This document shows, one piece after another, positions 9,550 through 18,718 of a stretch of 64,000 nucleotides of DNA; within the stretch, counting starts at the first letter, position 1, and each line of letters opens with the position of its first letter. This DNA is from an uncultured Clostridia bacterium (GTDB taxonomy: Bacteria > Bacillota > Clostridia > TANB77 > CAG-508), in assembly GCA_944386365.1 (NCBI GenBank), contig CALXAT010000002.1:1-64000 (forward strand). The letters are read 5' to 3'. Under the pieces are notes generated by a model. It was not told the DNA's origin, did not search any database, and was given only the letters and a program-made list of their open reading frames with translations. The position numbers were made by a program, and so were the translations under genes.

Positions 9550-11154
9550 ATGTTAAGAATCAGTAACATAAAAGTTAGAGAAAATATAACTGATGAAAAA
9601 TTAGTACATCAAATTCTACATAAATATCATATTAAAAGTTCTGATATAATTCATTGGAATATATCTAAAAAATCTATTGATGCTAGAAAAAAAACAAATA
9701 TATTTTTTAATTATACAATTGATATTGAAGTTAAAGATGAATCTAAATATCCAAATATTCATAAAATAAAACTTATCGACATTGATCAAAATATAAAAGA
9801 TAAGATAAATGCAAATCTAATACATTCTTTAAAATCTGAAGCCCCACCAATCATTGTTGGCGCTGGTCCTGCTGGATTATTTGCAGCTTTAACACTTGTA
9901 CAAAATGGAATATGCCCTATTATTATTGAACAGGGAAAAACTGTAGAAGAAAGAAAAAAAGATGTAGATAATTTCCTATATAATAAAAAATTAAATATTG
10001 CTTCTAATGTTCAATTTGGTGAAGGCGGTGCTGGTACTTTTTCAGACGGAAAATTAACAACTGGCATTCACAATCCATTATGTCAAAAAGTTTTAAAAGA
10101 ATTTGTTAATTTCGGTGCCCCTCAAGAAATTCTATATTTATCTAAACCACATATTGGCACAGATAAATTAATTGATGTTATTAAAAATATGAGAAACTAC
10201 ATTCTTTCTAAGGGCGGCAAATTTTACTTTAGTACTAAATTTATAAATTTTACGACAGTTCATCATAAAATTCATTCCATATTATTAAAAAATTTGGTTA
10301 CTAATGACACTTTTGAAATCCAGACAAACAAATTAATTTTAGCTATTGGACATAGTTCTAGAGACACTTTTGAATTACTATATAATAACGGTATTACTAT
10401 GGAAAAGAAGAATTTCTCTGTAGGTGTTCGAATAGAACATCTTCAAAAAGATATTAACAAAGCACAGTATGGTGAAAACCCAAAATTAAAATTACCTCCT
10501 GCCGAATATAAATTGGCATATCATGCACCTTCTGGTCGTTCTTGTTATACCTTTTGTATGTGTCCAGGCGGAACTGTTATCGCTTCTTCTAGTGAAGAAA
10601 ACACCATTGTTACAAATGGTATGAGTAATTATTTAAGAAATGGTACAAATGCAAACGCAGCATTACTTGTAAATGTAATGCCCGATGATTTTAAGGATTC
10701 CTCTCCTTTAGCAGGTATCTATTTTCAAAAAGATTTAGAAGAAAAAGCATTTATTTTGGGAGGTGCTAATTATCATGCACCAATACAAAAAGTAAAAGAT
10801 TTTTTAGACAATAAAAAATCTTCTACCATTGGTTCTGTTATTCCTTCTTACTTACCTGGAACCACTTTATCTAATTTAAATGATATTCTTCCACTTTTTG
10901 TTTCTTCTACTTTAAAAGAAGGTATCCTATATTTTGATAAAAAATTATCTGGTTTTGCTAATCCAGATAGTATATTAACTGGTGTAGAAACGAGAAGTTC
11001 TTCCCCTGTTAAAATTCCTCGAAATCATTCTCTAATATCCAATATAGAAGGAATTTATCCCTGTGGCGAAGGTGCTGGATATGCGGGTGGTATTATGTCT
11101 GCTGCTGTTGATGGAATAAAGTGTAGTTTATCTATTTTAGGGGCTAATGATTAG
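9550..11154 (+). CDS. FAD-dependent dehydrogenase (COG2509 type)
   Basis: A 534-residue flavoprotein. An N-terminal domain of about 95 residues (SDIIHWNISKKSIDAR) precedes the FAD-binding motif PIIVGAGPAGLFAAL at about 99-113 and IIIEQGKTVEERKKDV. Further on are FGEGGAGTFSDGKLTTG (about 156) and, near the C terminus, the second FAD contact IYPCGEGAGYAGGIMSAAVDG. This matches the widespread uncharacterised FAD-dependent dehydrogenases distantly related to geranylgeranyl reductases. The substrate is unknown. It is one of few plus-strand genes in this region and has an AAGGAG site 10 bp before ATG. It ends 8 bp before the convergent cysteine desulfurase. Confidence 0.85.
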   Translation: MLRISNIKVRENITDEKLVHQILHKYHIKSSDIIHWNISKKSIDARKKTNIFFNYTIDIEVKDESKYPNIHKIKLIDIDQNIKDKINANLIHSLKSEAPPIIVGAGPAGLFAALTLVQNGICPIIIEQGKTVEERKKDVDNFLYNKKLNIASNVQFGEGGAGTFSDGKLTTGIHNPLCQKVLKEFVNFGAPQEILYLSKPHIGTDKLIDVIKNMRNYILSKGGKFYFSTKFINFTTVHHKIHSILLKNLVTNDTFEIQTNKLILAIGHSSRDTFELLYNNGITMEKKNFSVGVRIEHLQKDINKAQYGENPKLKLPPAEYKLAYHAPSGRSCYTFCMCPGGTVIASSSEENTIVTNGMSNYLRNGTNANAALLVNVMPDDFKDSSPLAGIYFQKDLEEKAFILGGANYHAPIQKVKDFLDNKKSSTIGSVIPSYLPGTTLSNLNDILPLFVSSTLKEGILYFDKKLSGFANPDSILTGVETRSSSPVKIPRNHSLISNIEGIYPCGEGAGYAGGIMSAAVDGIKCSLSILGAND

Positions 11155-11162
11155 TCCCTATT

Positions 11163-12302
11163 TTACTTTTTGGCATTTTCAACAATTTCAATTAAATTTG
11201 TTACTAAATAATCTACATCTTCTTTTGTATTATCATCACCAAAGGTAACGCGTAAGGTTCCATCTGCATATTCACTTGGTAGGCCAATTGCCGTTAAAAC
11301 ATGAGATGGTAAATTACTTCCAGAAGAACAGGCACTTCCTGCTGAAGCACATATGCCTTTCTCATCTAGTTTGGCTAGTAATTCATTACCATTTATATTT
11401 TTAAATGATATATTACTATTTCCCGGTAATCTATGTTCCATAGATCCATTTATTTTTATATCTGATAAATTACTTTTTATTTTAGAAATATAATAATCCC
11501 TTAATTCTGTCATCTGATAAATATGTGTTTCTAGATGATCCTTGGCAATTCTACAAGCCTCTCCTAATCCTATCATTCCAGGAACATTTTCTGTTCCTGC
11601 TCTTTTATCTTTTTCTTGATGCCCTCCATCTATTAAATTTTTAAATTTTATATTTTTATTTACATATAGTGCACCTATTCCTTTTGGTGCACCTATTTTA
11701 TGTCCTGATAAAGATAACATATCAATTTTTAGTTTTTTTACATCAATATTCAAATTCCCACATGCTTGAACAGCATCTGTATGAAAAATAATTCCTTTTT
11801 TATTGGCAATCTCACCTATTGCTTGTATTGGTTGAATAGAACCAATTTCATTATTAGCAAACATAATACTAATGAGTACTGTATCTTTTGTTATACTATT
11901 ATTTAAATCTTCTATATCTATTATTCCATCTTTATTCACATTTAAGTATGTCACTTTATATCCATTTTCTTCTAATGTTTTACAAGTGTTTAATATTGCT
12001 GGATGCTCAATTTTAGAAGTTATAATATGTTTTCCTTTATGTTTTTCCAAATACATAATTCCTTTTAACGCTGTATTATCACTTTCCGTTCCTCCGCTTG
12101 TGAAATATATTTCATTTTTATCACAATTGATTAATTTTGCTACATTTCTTCTAGCTTCTTCTACTGCTGCTTTTGCGGTTCTTCCCATTTTGTATAATGA
12201 TGATGGATTTCCATATTCTTGCATAAAATAGGGAAACATTTTATTAAATACTTCCTTTTTTACTTTAGTTGTCGCTGCATTATCAAAATATCGTATTTTC
12301 AT
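11163..12302 (-). CDS. Cysteine desulfurase (NifS/IscS type)
   Basis: A 379-residue PLP enzyme that removes sulfur from cysteine for Fe-S cluster and thiolated tRNA synthesis. The PLP lysine is in LSLSGHK (Lys202), after FHTDAVQACG. The catalytic cysteine is in SAGSACSSGSN (Cys325). The N terminus YFDNAATT and FTSGGTESDNTAL are conserved. No iscU or mnmA is adjacent, so the sulfur acceptor cannot be inferred from context. It converges with the FAD dehydrogenase. Confidence 0.9.
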   Translation of the reverse strand: MKIRYFDNAATTKVKKEVFNKMFPYFMQEYGNPSSLYKMGRTAKAAVEEARRNVAKLINCDKNEIYFTSGGTESDNTALKGIMYLEKHKGKHIITSKIEHPAILNTCKTLEENGYKVTYLNVNKDGIIDIEDLNNSITKDTVLISIMFANNEIGSIQPIQAIGEIANKKGIIFHTDAVQACGNLNIDVKKLKIDMLSLSGHKIGAPKGIGALYVNKNIKFKNLIDGGHQEKDKRAGTENVPGMIGLGEACRIAKDHLETHIYQMTELRDYYISKIKSNLSDIKINGSMEHRLPGNSNISFKNINGNELLAKLDEKGICASAGSACSSGSNLPSHVLTAIGLPSEYADGTLRVTFGDDNTKEDVDYLVTNLIEIVENAKK

Positions 12303-12346
12303 TTAGCTTCTCTCCTCTTAAAATTTTCTTACCATATTTTATGCAA

Positions 12347-13246
12347 TTACTTATTGATTATTTCTTTAATTTCATTTATCTTTTTTATTGTTGCCATATA
12401 TCCATATTGATAACAACTATCTAATTTTTCTATATCTAATAATCCGGTTTTATCTGTACCAATTGTCAATATATAATCACTTTCTTTTAAATTTTCCTCT
12501 GATATTTTATTTCCCATTAAATCAATTGCTCTCATTGCTATATCCATATAATTACTATCTTCTGTTATATCATCTGCTTTAAAATTAACCGCTAATACTT
12601 TATCAGTTCCTTGTTTTTTTACCTCTATTACTGGCACATTATTTAGTGTTCCACCATCTAAAAATTTATGTTCCTTAAAATCGCAGGGACAAAATACGGC
12701 AGGGAAACTACTTGTTGCTCTTAAAGCTTTTCCAATACTGATATCTGTTATATATCTATCATATATATTTTTTTCATGAGGAATATGATTTGTAAATATA
12801 TATTCCTTTCCATTCTTAATATCTACAGCAGGTATTGCTATTGGCATTCTAGTAATCTGAGAAATATTTTTTACACCTTTTCTTTTAGCTAATTTGTTAA
12901 AAAGTTTTTCTATATTCTCTCCTTTTCTAAATCCTGTATTTTCTTTTTTTAATAAACGCAAGAATTTAATACTTACAGCATGTATGTTAGTTCCTATTAT
13001 CTCTTTTGAATACTTTTGAAACAATGTATAAATTTTTTCTGGTGAATATCCCAATGCGTATAAACCTGCTACTAGCGCACCTGAGCTTGTTCCTCCTATA
13101 GCATCTATTTTTATACCACTATCTTCTAGTGCTTTTAATACACCCACATGTGCAATTCCTCTAATTCCTCCACCTGACAAAGCAATTCCTAATTTCACGA
13201 TTTCACCTTTTTCTTTTATTTTTATATAGTATTTACTTTTTGTCAT
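12347..13246 (-). CDS. Patatin-like phospholipase
   Basis: A patatin-fold serine hydrolase. The oxyanion motif ALSGGGIRGIAHVGVL, the nucleophile GTSSG (Ser within GGTSSGALVAGLYA) and the catalytic aspartate in DGGTLNNVPV are all present, so the Ser-Asp dyad is intact. There is no signal peptide. The long frame begins at ATG 13246, but a GTG at 13198 has AAAGGTG just upstream and places the oxyanion loop near the N terminus as in the family, so translation may begin there (283 residues). It probably acts on membrane phospholipids. Confidence 0.85.
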   Translation of the reverse strand: MTKSKYYIKIKEKGEIVKLGIALSGGGIRGIAHVGVLKALEDSGIKIDAIGGTSSGALVAGLYALGYSPEKIYTLFQKYSKEIIGTNIHAVSIKFLRLLKKENTGFRKGENIEKLFNKLAKRKGVKNISQITRMPIAIPAVDIKNGKEYIFTNHIPHEKNIYDRYITDISIGKALRATSSFPAVFCPCDFKEHKFLDGGTLNNVPVIEVKKQGTDKVLAVNFKADDITEDSNYMDIAMRAIDLMGNKISEENLKESDYILTIGTDKTGLLDIEKLDSCYQYGYMATIKKINEIKEIINK

Positions 13247-13345
13247 TTTTTAATCAATTTATTTAATACAAAATGAATCGTAAGTATATTATTTTATAGA
13301 ACGAGAAATGTGCATGGAAACTATTCTATTTATTTATTATTTTAC

Positions 13346-13374
13346 TAAAAAAAATAGATTCAAAAATCTATTTT
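13346..13374 (-). terminator. Intrinsic terminator after the WG-repeat gene
   Basis: Stem AAAATAGATT / AATCTATTTT at 13351-13374. Adenines at 13347-13354 give the U run on the minus strand. Confidence 0.7.
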
Positions 13375-13390
13375 AAATCTATTTTCTTTT

Positions 13391-15130
13391 TTATTTTGTA
13401 TAATAAAACTCTCCATATCCATATTCTACTTTATAATATTCTTTTATGAATTCTGGCTCTGTTCGTTCCTTTAATGTATATGCTGGCTCTACTATGATTT
13501 CACCATTTGCATTAACCACGCCCCATTTTCCGTCTAGTTTAATACCTGCATAACCATATAAATTCAAATCTGTTGCTTTATCATATATATAATCTATAAC
13601 AACATTTCCAGACTTATCAACAAATCCCCATTTTCCATTTTGAGATTTCGCATAAATTTGATTATTTGGTAATATATCTGTATTTTGTTTTTCATTTCCT
13701 GCTAAATCAAAATATTTTGCTTCTGCATCATTATATATTTTTACATAATCTTCTTCAACATCAATAACTGCATTTTCCATTTCACATAGTTCTTCCAATT
13801 GTTTGTTATATAATTGCATCATATTATTTTCTGATAATCTTGTTACAATGTAATCTGTATTTTCTAATTTTTCTATAGAATCATATTTTATTTCTACAAT
13901 TGGTTCTTCTTTTGAATTTATAATCCCTAATTTTCCACCACTTACTGAAACAATAAAATAATCATCATATAAATATTCTATATAAGAATATGCAGCTGTT
14001 GTTATTTGATTTCCATCTTTATCAAGAATACTATAAACAGAACCTTGGGAATTATCTATTTTTATCTTATAATTTTCATTTTCTGTTTCAATTATATATA
14101 TATTACTATCTACATTTGCTCTTGTACCATCCTTTTGATATACTTGTACTTCCCCATCTGTAGTTGTAGCATATATATACATTCCTGTACTATCAATTTG
14201 TGCAAATTCTACAGGGATAATTATGTTTCCATCTAATGTTGCTGCACCAAATTTTTTTGTTTTTTCTAATGTTAATGTATCATTTTCGCTATTATATGAT
14301 ATAGATTGATATTCATTTTTTATAATTTGCTCTTTATTTTTAAACATTCCATATTGACCATTTTGTGCTGTAATTAAATATATATTATTTTCATCTTTTA
14401 TATCAATTATTCTAGATATCTCATTATAGTCTGGCTCTAATAGCATATTGCCATTAACATCTATATAGCCATATCGATATCCATTTTCTGTTGTGTTTGA
14501 TACAATATATCCTGCTTTTTTATATCCATCTTCTTCTGTTGTGTAATTATCAACTGTTATTTGATCATATTCTGGATTTACTAAATAATTTCCTTTATTA
14601 TTAATAACACCGTATTTTCCATTTAGCTTAACTAATAGTTCACCTTCCTTATATGGTAAACCTTCTATTGAATCATATATTGGTTTTGTTAATACTTTTC
14701 CCTCTAAGCTAATTAATCCTACTTTTCCATCTTGTGCATATGTTAATATATTTTTTTCATACATAACATCACTAGCTATATTTTTTAACTTTATGGGTTC
14801 AATATTTTGATAATCTGTTAATATTTGTTGTTTATTTTGATCAAATACTATTGTATTTTTGTCCTCATCATAACATATAAATACAGCTTTTTGTGGATTT
14901 GGAATAATAACATTTGTATATGTAGCATCTATAACAATATCTCCATTTTTATTAATAACTCCATATTTATCTTCTTCTCTTAGATTAAAATATGCATAAT
15001 TTTTTATATCTATTTTTTCAATTTCATATTCTTTTCCATTTTTTTCAACCTGTTTATAGATAATCCATGATGCTATGGCTATTACAATTAATAAGACAAT
15101 GACTATCATTACTATATATTTTTTCTTCAT
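13391..15130 (-). CDS. Membrane-anchored WG-repeat protein
   Basis: A 579-residue protein with an N-terminal membrane anchor (residues 4-27) and an extracellular region made of WG-type repeats. Examples are YGVINKNGDIVIDATYTNV near 55, KYGVINNKGNYLVNPEYDQI, KWGFVDKSGNVVIDYIYD and KWGVVNANGEIIVEPAY. About ten repeats are visible, most of them degenerate. WG repeats form beta-propeller-like surfaces, usually for protein binding, but partners are unknown. It lies 13 bp downstream of the CorC-type gene, with a terminator after it, so the two are co-transcribed. Confidence 0.85.
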   Translation of the reverse strand: MKKKYIVMIVIVLLIVIAIASWIIYKQVEKNGKEYEIEKIDIKNYAYFNLREEDKYGVINKNGDIVIDATYTNVIIPNPQKAVFICYDEDKNTIVFDQNKQQILTDYQNIEPIKLKNIASDVMYEKNILTYAQDGKVGLISLEGKVLTKPIYDSIEGLPYKEGELLVKLNGKYGVINNKGNYLVNPEYDQITVDNYTTEEDGYKKAGYIVSNTTENGYRYGYIDVNGNMLLEPDYNEISRIIDIKDENNIYLITAQNGQYGMFKNKEQIIKNEYQSISYNSENDTLTLEKTKKFGAATLDGNIIIPVEFAQIDSTGMYIYATTTDGEVQVYQKDGTRANVDSNIYIIETENENYKIKIDNSQGSVYSILDKDGNQITTAAYSYIEYLYDDYFIVSVSGGKLGIINSKEEPIVEIKYDSIEKLENTDYIVTRLSENNMMQLYNKQLEELCEMENAVIDVEEDYVKIYNDAEAKYFDLAGNEKQNTDILPNNQIYAKSQNGKWGFVDKSGNVVIDYIYDKATDLNLYGYAGIKLDGKWGVVNANGEIIVEPAYTLKERTEPEFIKEYYKVEYGYGEFYYTK

Positions 15131-15143
15131 ATAACTCCCTACC

Positions 15144-16478
15144 TTATTCTTCTTTATTTGTTTCTTCTTTTTCTCCTGTATCGACTATATTATTTTTACA
15201 CGCTTTTACTTTTAATATTCTTTTATCTTCACATTCTTCTATTTTATATGTTACTTTTTTGGTTTCTACAATTGGCTTTTCTTCATCTTCTGGAATTCTT
15301 CCTAATTTTTCTTGTAAAAAACCTGATATTGTATCATAATCTCCTTCTGGAATTTCTGCATTTAATAATTTATTAACATCATATATTGGTAAACTTCCTG
15401 ACAACATATATGTATTATCATCTATTTTTTCATATTCTTTTTCTTCTTTATCATACTCATCATATATGTCTCCAACTAATTCTTCTAATATATCTTCCAT
15501 TGTAACTAATCCGGCTGTTCCACCATATTCATCAACTACAATCGCTATCTGCATTTTGTTTTTTTGCAATTCTTTAAATACTTCATTAATTAATCGGTTT
15601 TGTGATATAAAATAAGCTTCTTTTACCACATTTTTTACTTTGAAACTTTTTTTGTTAATATTTTTTAGCACATCTTTTACATATAATATTCCTTTAATTT
15701 CATCAATTGTTTCATCATATACAGGAATTCTACTATATCGGTATTCCTCTTTAGATAACTCATTCAACAATTCATCTGGACTAATGCTAATATCTACTGC
15801 AAATATGTCTTTTCTATGTCTCATAATTTCTGATACAGTTATATCATTAAATTCAAAAACATTATTAATTAATTCTTTTTCCTCTTCTTCTATTGTTCCT
15901 TTTTCTTCTCCCTGATTGACCATCATTTTTATTTCTTCTTCTGTAACCGTTTCTTCTTCATTTTCTCCCACACCAAATAATTTTGATATTGCATTTGTTA
16001 CGACTGTCAATAATTTTACAAATGGGGCTGTTACAATAGAAATTCCCCTAATAATTCCTATTGTTGCAAAAGATATTTTTTCATAATGCTTCATTGCTAA
16101 TCTTTTTGGTACCAATTCTCCAAAAACTAATGTAAAGAATGATAATATAATCGTTATTAAAATAATGGATACACTTTTCCATATGCCTAAACTTACCACT
16201 GGTATTAAGTCATATAATACAGGTGCTAACATATCTGCAAATGTTTCTGAAGCAAAAGCACTTGATAAAAATCCTGCCAATGTAATTCCTATTTGTATCG
16301 TTGCTAAAAATCTGCTTGGTTCTTTTAGCATTTTTTCGATTTGTTTGGCTTTCTTACTTCCTTCTTTTGCCTGTTTTTCTATTTTAGCATCATTTAAAGA
16401 TATAAATGCTATTTCACTTGCTGCAAAAAAAGCATTTAGTAAGATTAAAATGACTAATACAATTAATTGTGAAAACAT
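15144..16478 (-). CDS. CNNM/CorC-HlyC family membrane protein with CBS pair
   Basis: A 444-residue membrane protein. A DUF21/CNNM transmembrane domain fills about residues 1-190 (NAFFAASEIAFISLNDAKIEKQ, then TLVFGELVPKRLAMKHYEKI). A CBS pair follows at about 215-335 (ITVSEIMRHRKDIFAVD and KMQIAIVVDEYGGTAGLVTMEDILEELVGDIYDE). The C-terminal CorC_HlyC domain is at about 345-425. Family members export or sense Mg2+ or Co2+, although some were named as hemolysins. CBS domains suggest control by adenine nucleotides. The frame has an upstream GGAG ribosome site. Confidence 0.9.
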   Translation of the reverse strand: MFSQLIVLVILILLNAFFAASEIAFISLNDAKIEKQAKEGSKKAKQIEKMLKEPSRFLATIQIGITLAGFLSSAFASETFADMLAPVLYDLIPVVSLGIWKSVSIILITIILSFFTLVFGELVPKRLAMKHYEKISFATIGIIRGISIVTAPFVKLLTVVTNAISKLFGVGENEEETVTEEEIKMMVNQGEEKGTIEEEEKELINNVFEFNDITVSEIMRHRKDIFAVDISISPDELLNELSKEEYRYSRIPVYDETIDEIKGILYVKDVLKNINKKSFKVKNVVKEAYFISQNRLINEVFKELQKNKMQIAIVVDEYGGTAGLVTMEDILEELVGDIYDEYDKEEKEYEKIDDNTYMLSGSLPIYDVNKLLNAEIPEGDYDTISGFLQEKLGRIPEDEEKPIVETKKVTYKIEECEDKRILKVKACKNNIVDTGEKEETNKEE

Positions 16479-16578
16479 GAATGTACGCTCCTTTTTCTTC
16501 CATTTTAACTATCATTTTTAGTATATTTTATCAGAGTTTCTCTCTTTATTCAATAGTTTTTTCTTTTAATTATACGAC

Positions 16579-16611
16579 AAAAAAAGGAAACTTTTTTAAA
16601 GTCTCCTTTTT
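16579..16611 (-). terminator. Intrinsic terminator directly after the thioester surface protein
   Basis: Stem AAAGGAGAC / GTTTCCTTT within 16579-16611 followed by a U run on the minus strand. It begins only a few bases after the stop codon. This matters because it leaves no room for a longer C terminus of the surface protein. Confidence 0.8.
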
Positions 16612-16615
16612 CAAC

Positions 16616-17938
16616 TTACATACCCGTTACTGGTAAAATTTTTTGATAACTTACTTCTTTTTTATCCACGGTTTTTTCAATTTTAGGTGTTTCTTCTTTA
16701 TTATTGTTTACTGTTACCGTTATTTCTTCATTTAAAGCAATATCCACTTCAATTAAATCCGTATATATTTCATATCCACTAACTGTCTTTACTTCTTTTA
16801 TATAATACTTTCCTGGAACTATATTTTCTACTCGAATTGTTCCATTACTATCTGTTCGTAAATTCGTATATATTACATTTTTATTTTCATCTAATATTTG
16901 AAACTCTACACCTTCTAATTTTTCTTTTGATATTTCATCTTGTTTTACAATAATGATCTTCGTTTCATTTTTTGTATAATTATCTTTTACCATTCCTGCT
17001 CCATCTTCATAAGTAGATGCTGTTAAAGCATAATCTTGTAATTCTGAATTATTTGCTTTACCATATAAAATTGGTTTAGTTTCCATTTTTGTTTCTATAT
17101 GTATTTTAATATTTTTATCTTCCCTCATATTTTTTATTGGAATTAATATTTTAAATGCTTCATTAGAAGTAAATTCTTGCTTTTCTTGGTTATTTTCATC
17201 TGTTATTTTTATTCCCTCAACTGTTTCACCTTTTTCATCTGTTACCTTTACTGTATAATTGTCCATACGAGCATTGCTATTTACTTTATATCTTTTAGAT
17301 GCATAACTAAAATCTATATTGTCTTGTTCCCAATATTCTTGAAGTTTTTTTACATCTACTGTATTGGAAATTTGTGTCTCGATAGATTGATTCGCATCAT
17401 TTACAATTTTGTATAAAGCATTTAATGTTCTTTGTCCTGCTTCTCCTATCGCTTCATAGTCACTTAATTGGTTGCCATGTATGTACGTATACACAGCTTG
17501 TTTTGTTGCTGTAAATGCTTCTTCTTTATTAGCCACACCCAATTCTTCTATTGTTTTATATGGGTATCCATGAATTAATATTCTCCACAATTTAACATCT
17601 TTTATTGCATCTTCTACTGAAACTGCATACTCTGGATTTGTACCAGACACTCCCTTTTTAGTTTTATCTAAGCAATATGCTGGATAAGCTTTTCCATTAT
17701 TCATATATTCAGCATAAAATGTTTCTACAATAACGCCTTTATATTTTAGTAAATATCCACAATTCCCAACCGATTGAATATTAGCTGTATCTATACTTGC
17801 AGCTATTACTGAATTTGTAAAATTCAAAAAGTTCAACATTGTTATAGCAAACACAATACATATAATTTTAGCTCCTTTTTTTAGTTTATACAAATTATTT
17901 TCACATCCTTTATTTATTTTTCTTTTCCTTGTATACAT
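16616..17938 (-). CDS. Secreted thioester-domain and Cna_B/SpaA surface protein ending in LPVTGM
   Basis: A 440-residue exported adhesin-like protein. The signal peptide hydrophobic core lies at about 24-46. A thioester domain follows, with the Cys in AYCLDKT (Cys89) and the Gln in TATKQAVYTYI (Gln147), the pair that forms an internal Cys-Gln thioester for covalent host attachment. A SpaA/Cna_B domain is at about 330-415 (LEGVEFQILDENKNVIYTN, GKYYIKEVKTVSGY). The protein stops right after LPVTGM, so the sortase motif has no hydrophobic anchor. ATG 17938 overlaps the sortase gene by 25 bp. A TTG at 17893 after AAAGGATG would start right at the signal peptide. The sortase is immediately upstream. 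Confidence 0.8.
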   Translation of the reverse strand: MYTRKRKINKGCENNLYKLKKGAKIICIVFAITMLNFLNFTNSVIAASIDTANIQSVGNCGYLLKYKGVIVETFYAEYMNNGKAYPAYCLDKTKKGVSGTNPEYAVSVEDAIKDVKLWRILIHGYPYKTIEELGVANKEEAFTATKQAVYTYIHGNQLSDYEAIGEAGQRTLNALYKIVNDANQSIETQISNTVDVKKLQEYWEQDNIDFSYASKRYKVNSNARMDNYTVKVTDEKGETVEGIKITDENNQEKQEFTSNEAFKILIPIKNMREDKNIKIHIETKMETKPILYGKANNSELQDYALTASTYEDGAGMVKDNYTKNETKIIIVKQDEISKEKLEGVEFQILDENKNVIYTNLRTDSNGTIRVENIVPGKYYIKEVKTVSGYEIYTDLIEVDIALNEEITVTVNNNKEETPKIEKTVDKKEVSYQKILPVTGM

Positions 17939-18510
17939 CTTCTGTATTCTGGTTCATTTTCAACACAGGTAATTAGTGTAATAGTATTTTCCTCTGTATC
18001 TTCTAAATTACTCCAATCTGTATTTTTTATAATTTCATGTTTTGTAACAACATATCTTCTTTCTATATCTTTATATCTATATACAATCTCATCTCCTTCT
18101 TTTAATTCTTTTACTCTACTAAAATAATTATTCTTGTATCCTCTATTATGTGCTGCTAAACATACATTTCCTAAATTTTTGGGGGATTCTTCAAAATGTC
18201 CAATATAATCTTCTAATACATCTTTCGTTGTTCCTTCACTGATTGGCGCTTTTAATGATATATTATCGATTTGTATATACCATTCGTTTTCTTCATTCTT
18301 ACTAATTATCTGTTCTTTATTTTCTACTACATTATTTAAATAATTTTGATTATTTTGAATTAAATTTTCTTGTGATATAAAGTTGGCTTTGAATTTAATT
18401 TTATTGATTGAAAAATTGACGTTATGGATAAAGAAACTTATGAATATATAAATGATGATAGAAATGATTACAGATAAACTGTTTATAAATTTACTGGTAT
18501 ATATTAGAAT
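17914..18510 (-). CDS. Class D-like sortase with probable AUU start
   Basis: Reading the minus strand gives a 198-residue sortase. A membrane anchor is at about residues 8-28, the catalytic His in CLAAHNRGY (His121), the catalytic Cys in TLITCVENEPEYRRC (Cys182) and the Arg at 190/191. There is no ATG, GTG or TTG anywhere in this frame. An in-frame TAA lies immediately before the ribosome site AAGGAG (18519-18524), and the first plausible codon is ATT at 18508-18510, eight bases downstream. AUU initiation is known from infC. The gene overlaps the start of the thioester surface protein, its presumed substrate. A sequencing error in the start codon is the alternative. Confidence 0.8.
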   Translation of the reverse strand: MLIYTSKFINSLSVIISIIIYIFISFFIHNVNFSINKIKFKANFISQENLIQNNQNYLNNVVENKEQIISKNEENEWYIQIDNISLKAPISEGTTKDVLEDYIGHFEESPKNLGNVCLAAHNRGYKNNYFSRVKELKEGDEIVYRYKDIERRYVVTKHEIIKNTDWSNLEDTEENTITLITCVENEPEYRRCIQGKEK

Positions 18511-18685
18511 AGTAGACTCTCCTTATAAATAAATTTTAATTTGATTGAAACTTGAATAAAAATTTTGATTAAAGTTTTTAGAAAAAATTTTCTTTATTGT
18601 ATATAGCGCTATACTATATATATAGTAATACATTTTTTTCCATTTGTAAAGAAGTTTTCATCGCAAAATTCGACATTTGCTTTTT

Positions 18686-18718
18686 AAAAAAGACCTGAAA
18701 ATTTTAAATTTTCAAGTC
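18686..18718 (-). terminator. Intrinsic terminator at the end of the histidine kinase gene
   Basis: Stem GACTTGAAAATTT / AAATTTTCAGGTC at 18692-18718 (one mismatch), followed by six U on the minus strand. The stem includes the last codons and the stop of the kinase gene. Confidence 0.8.
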
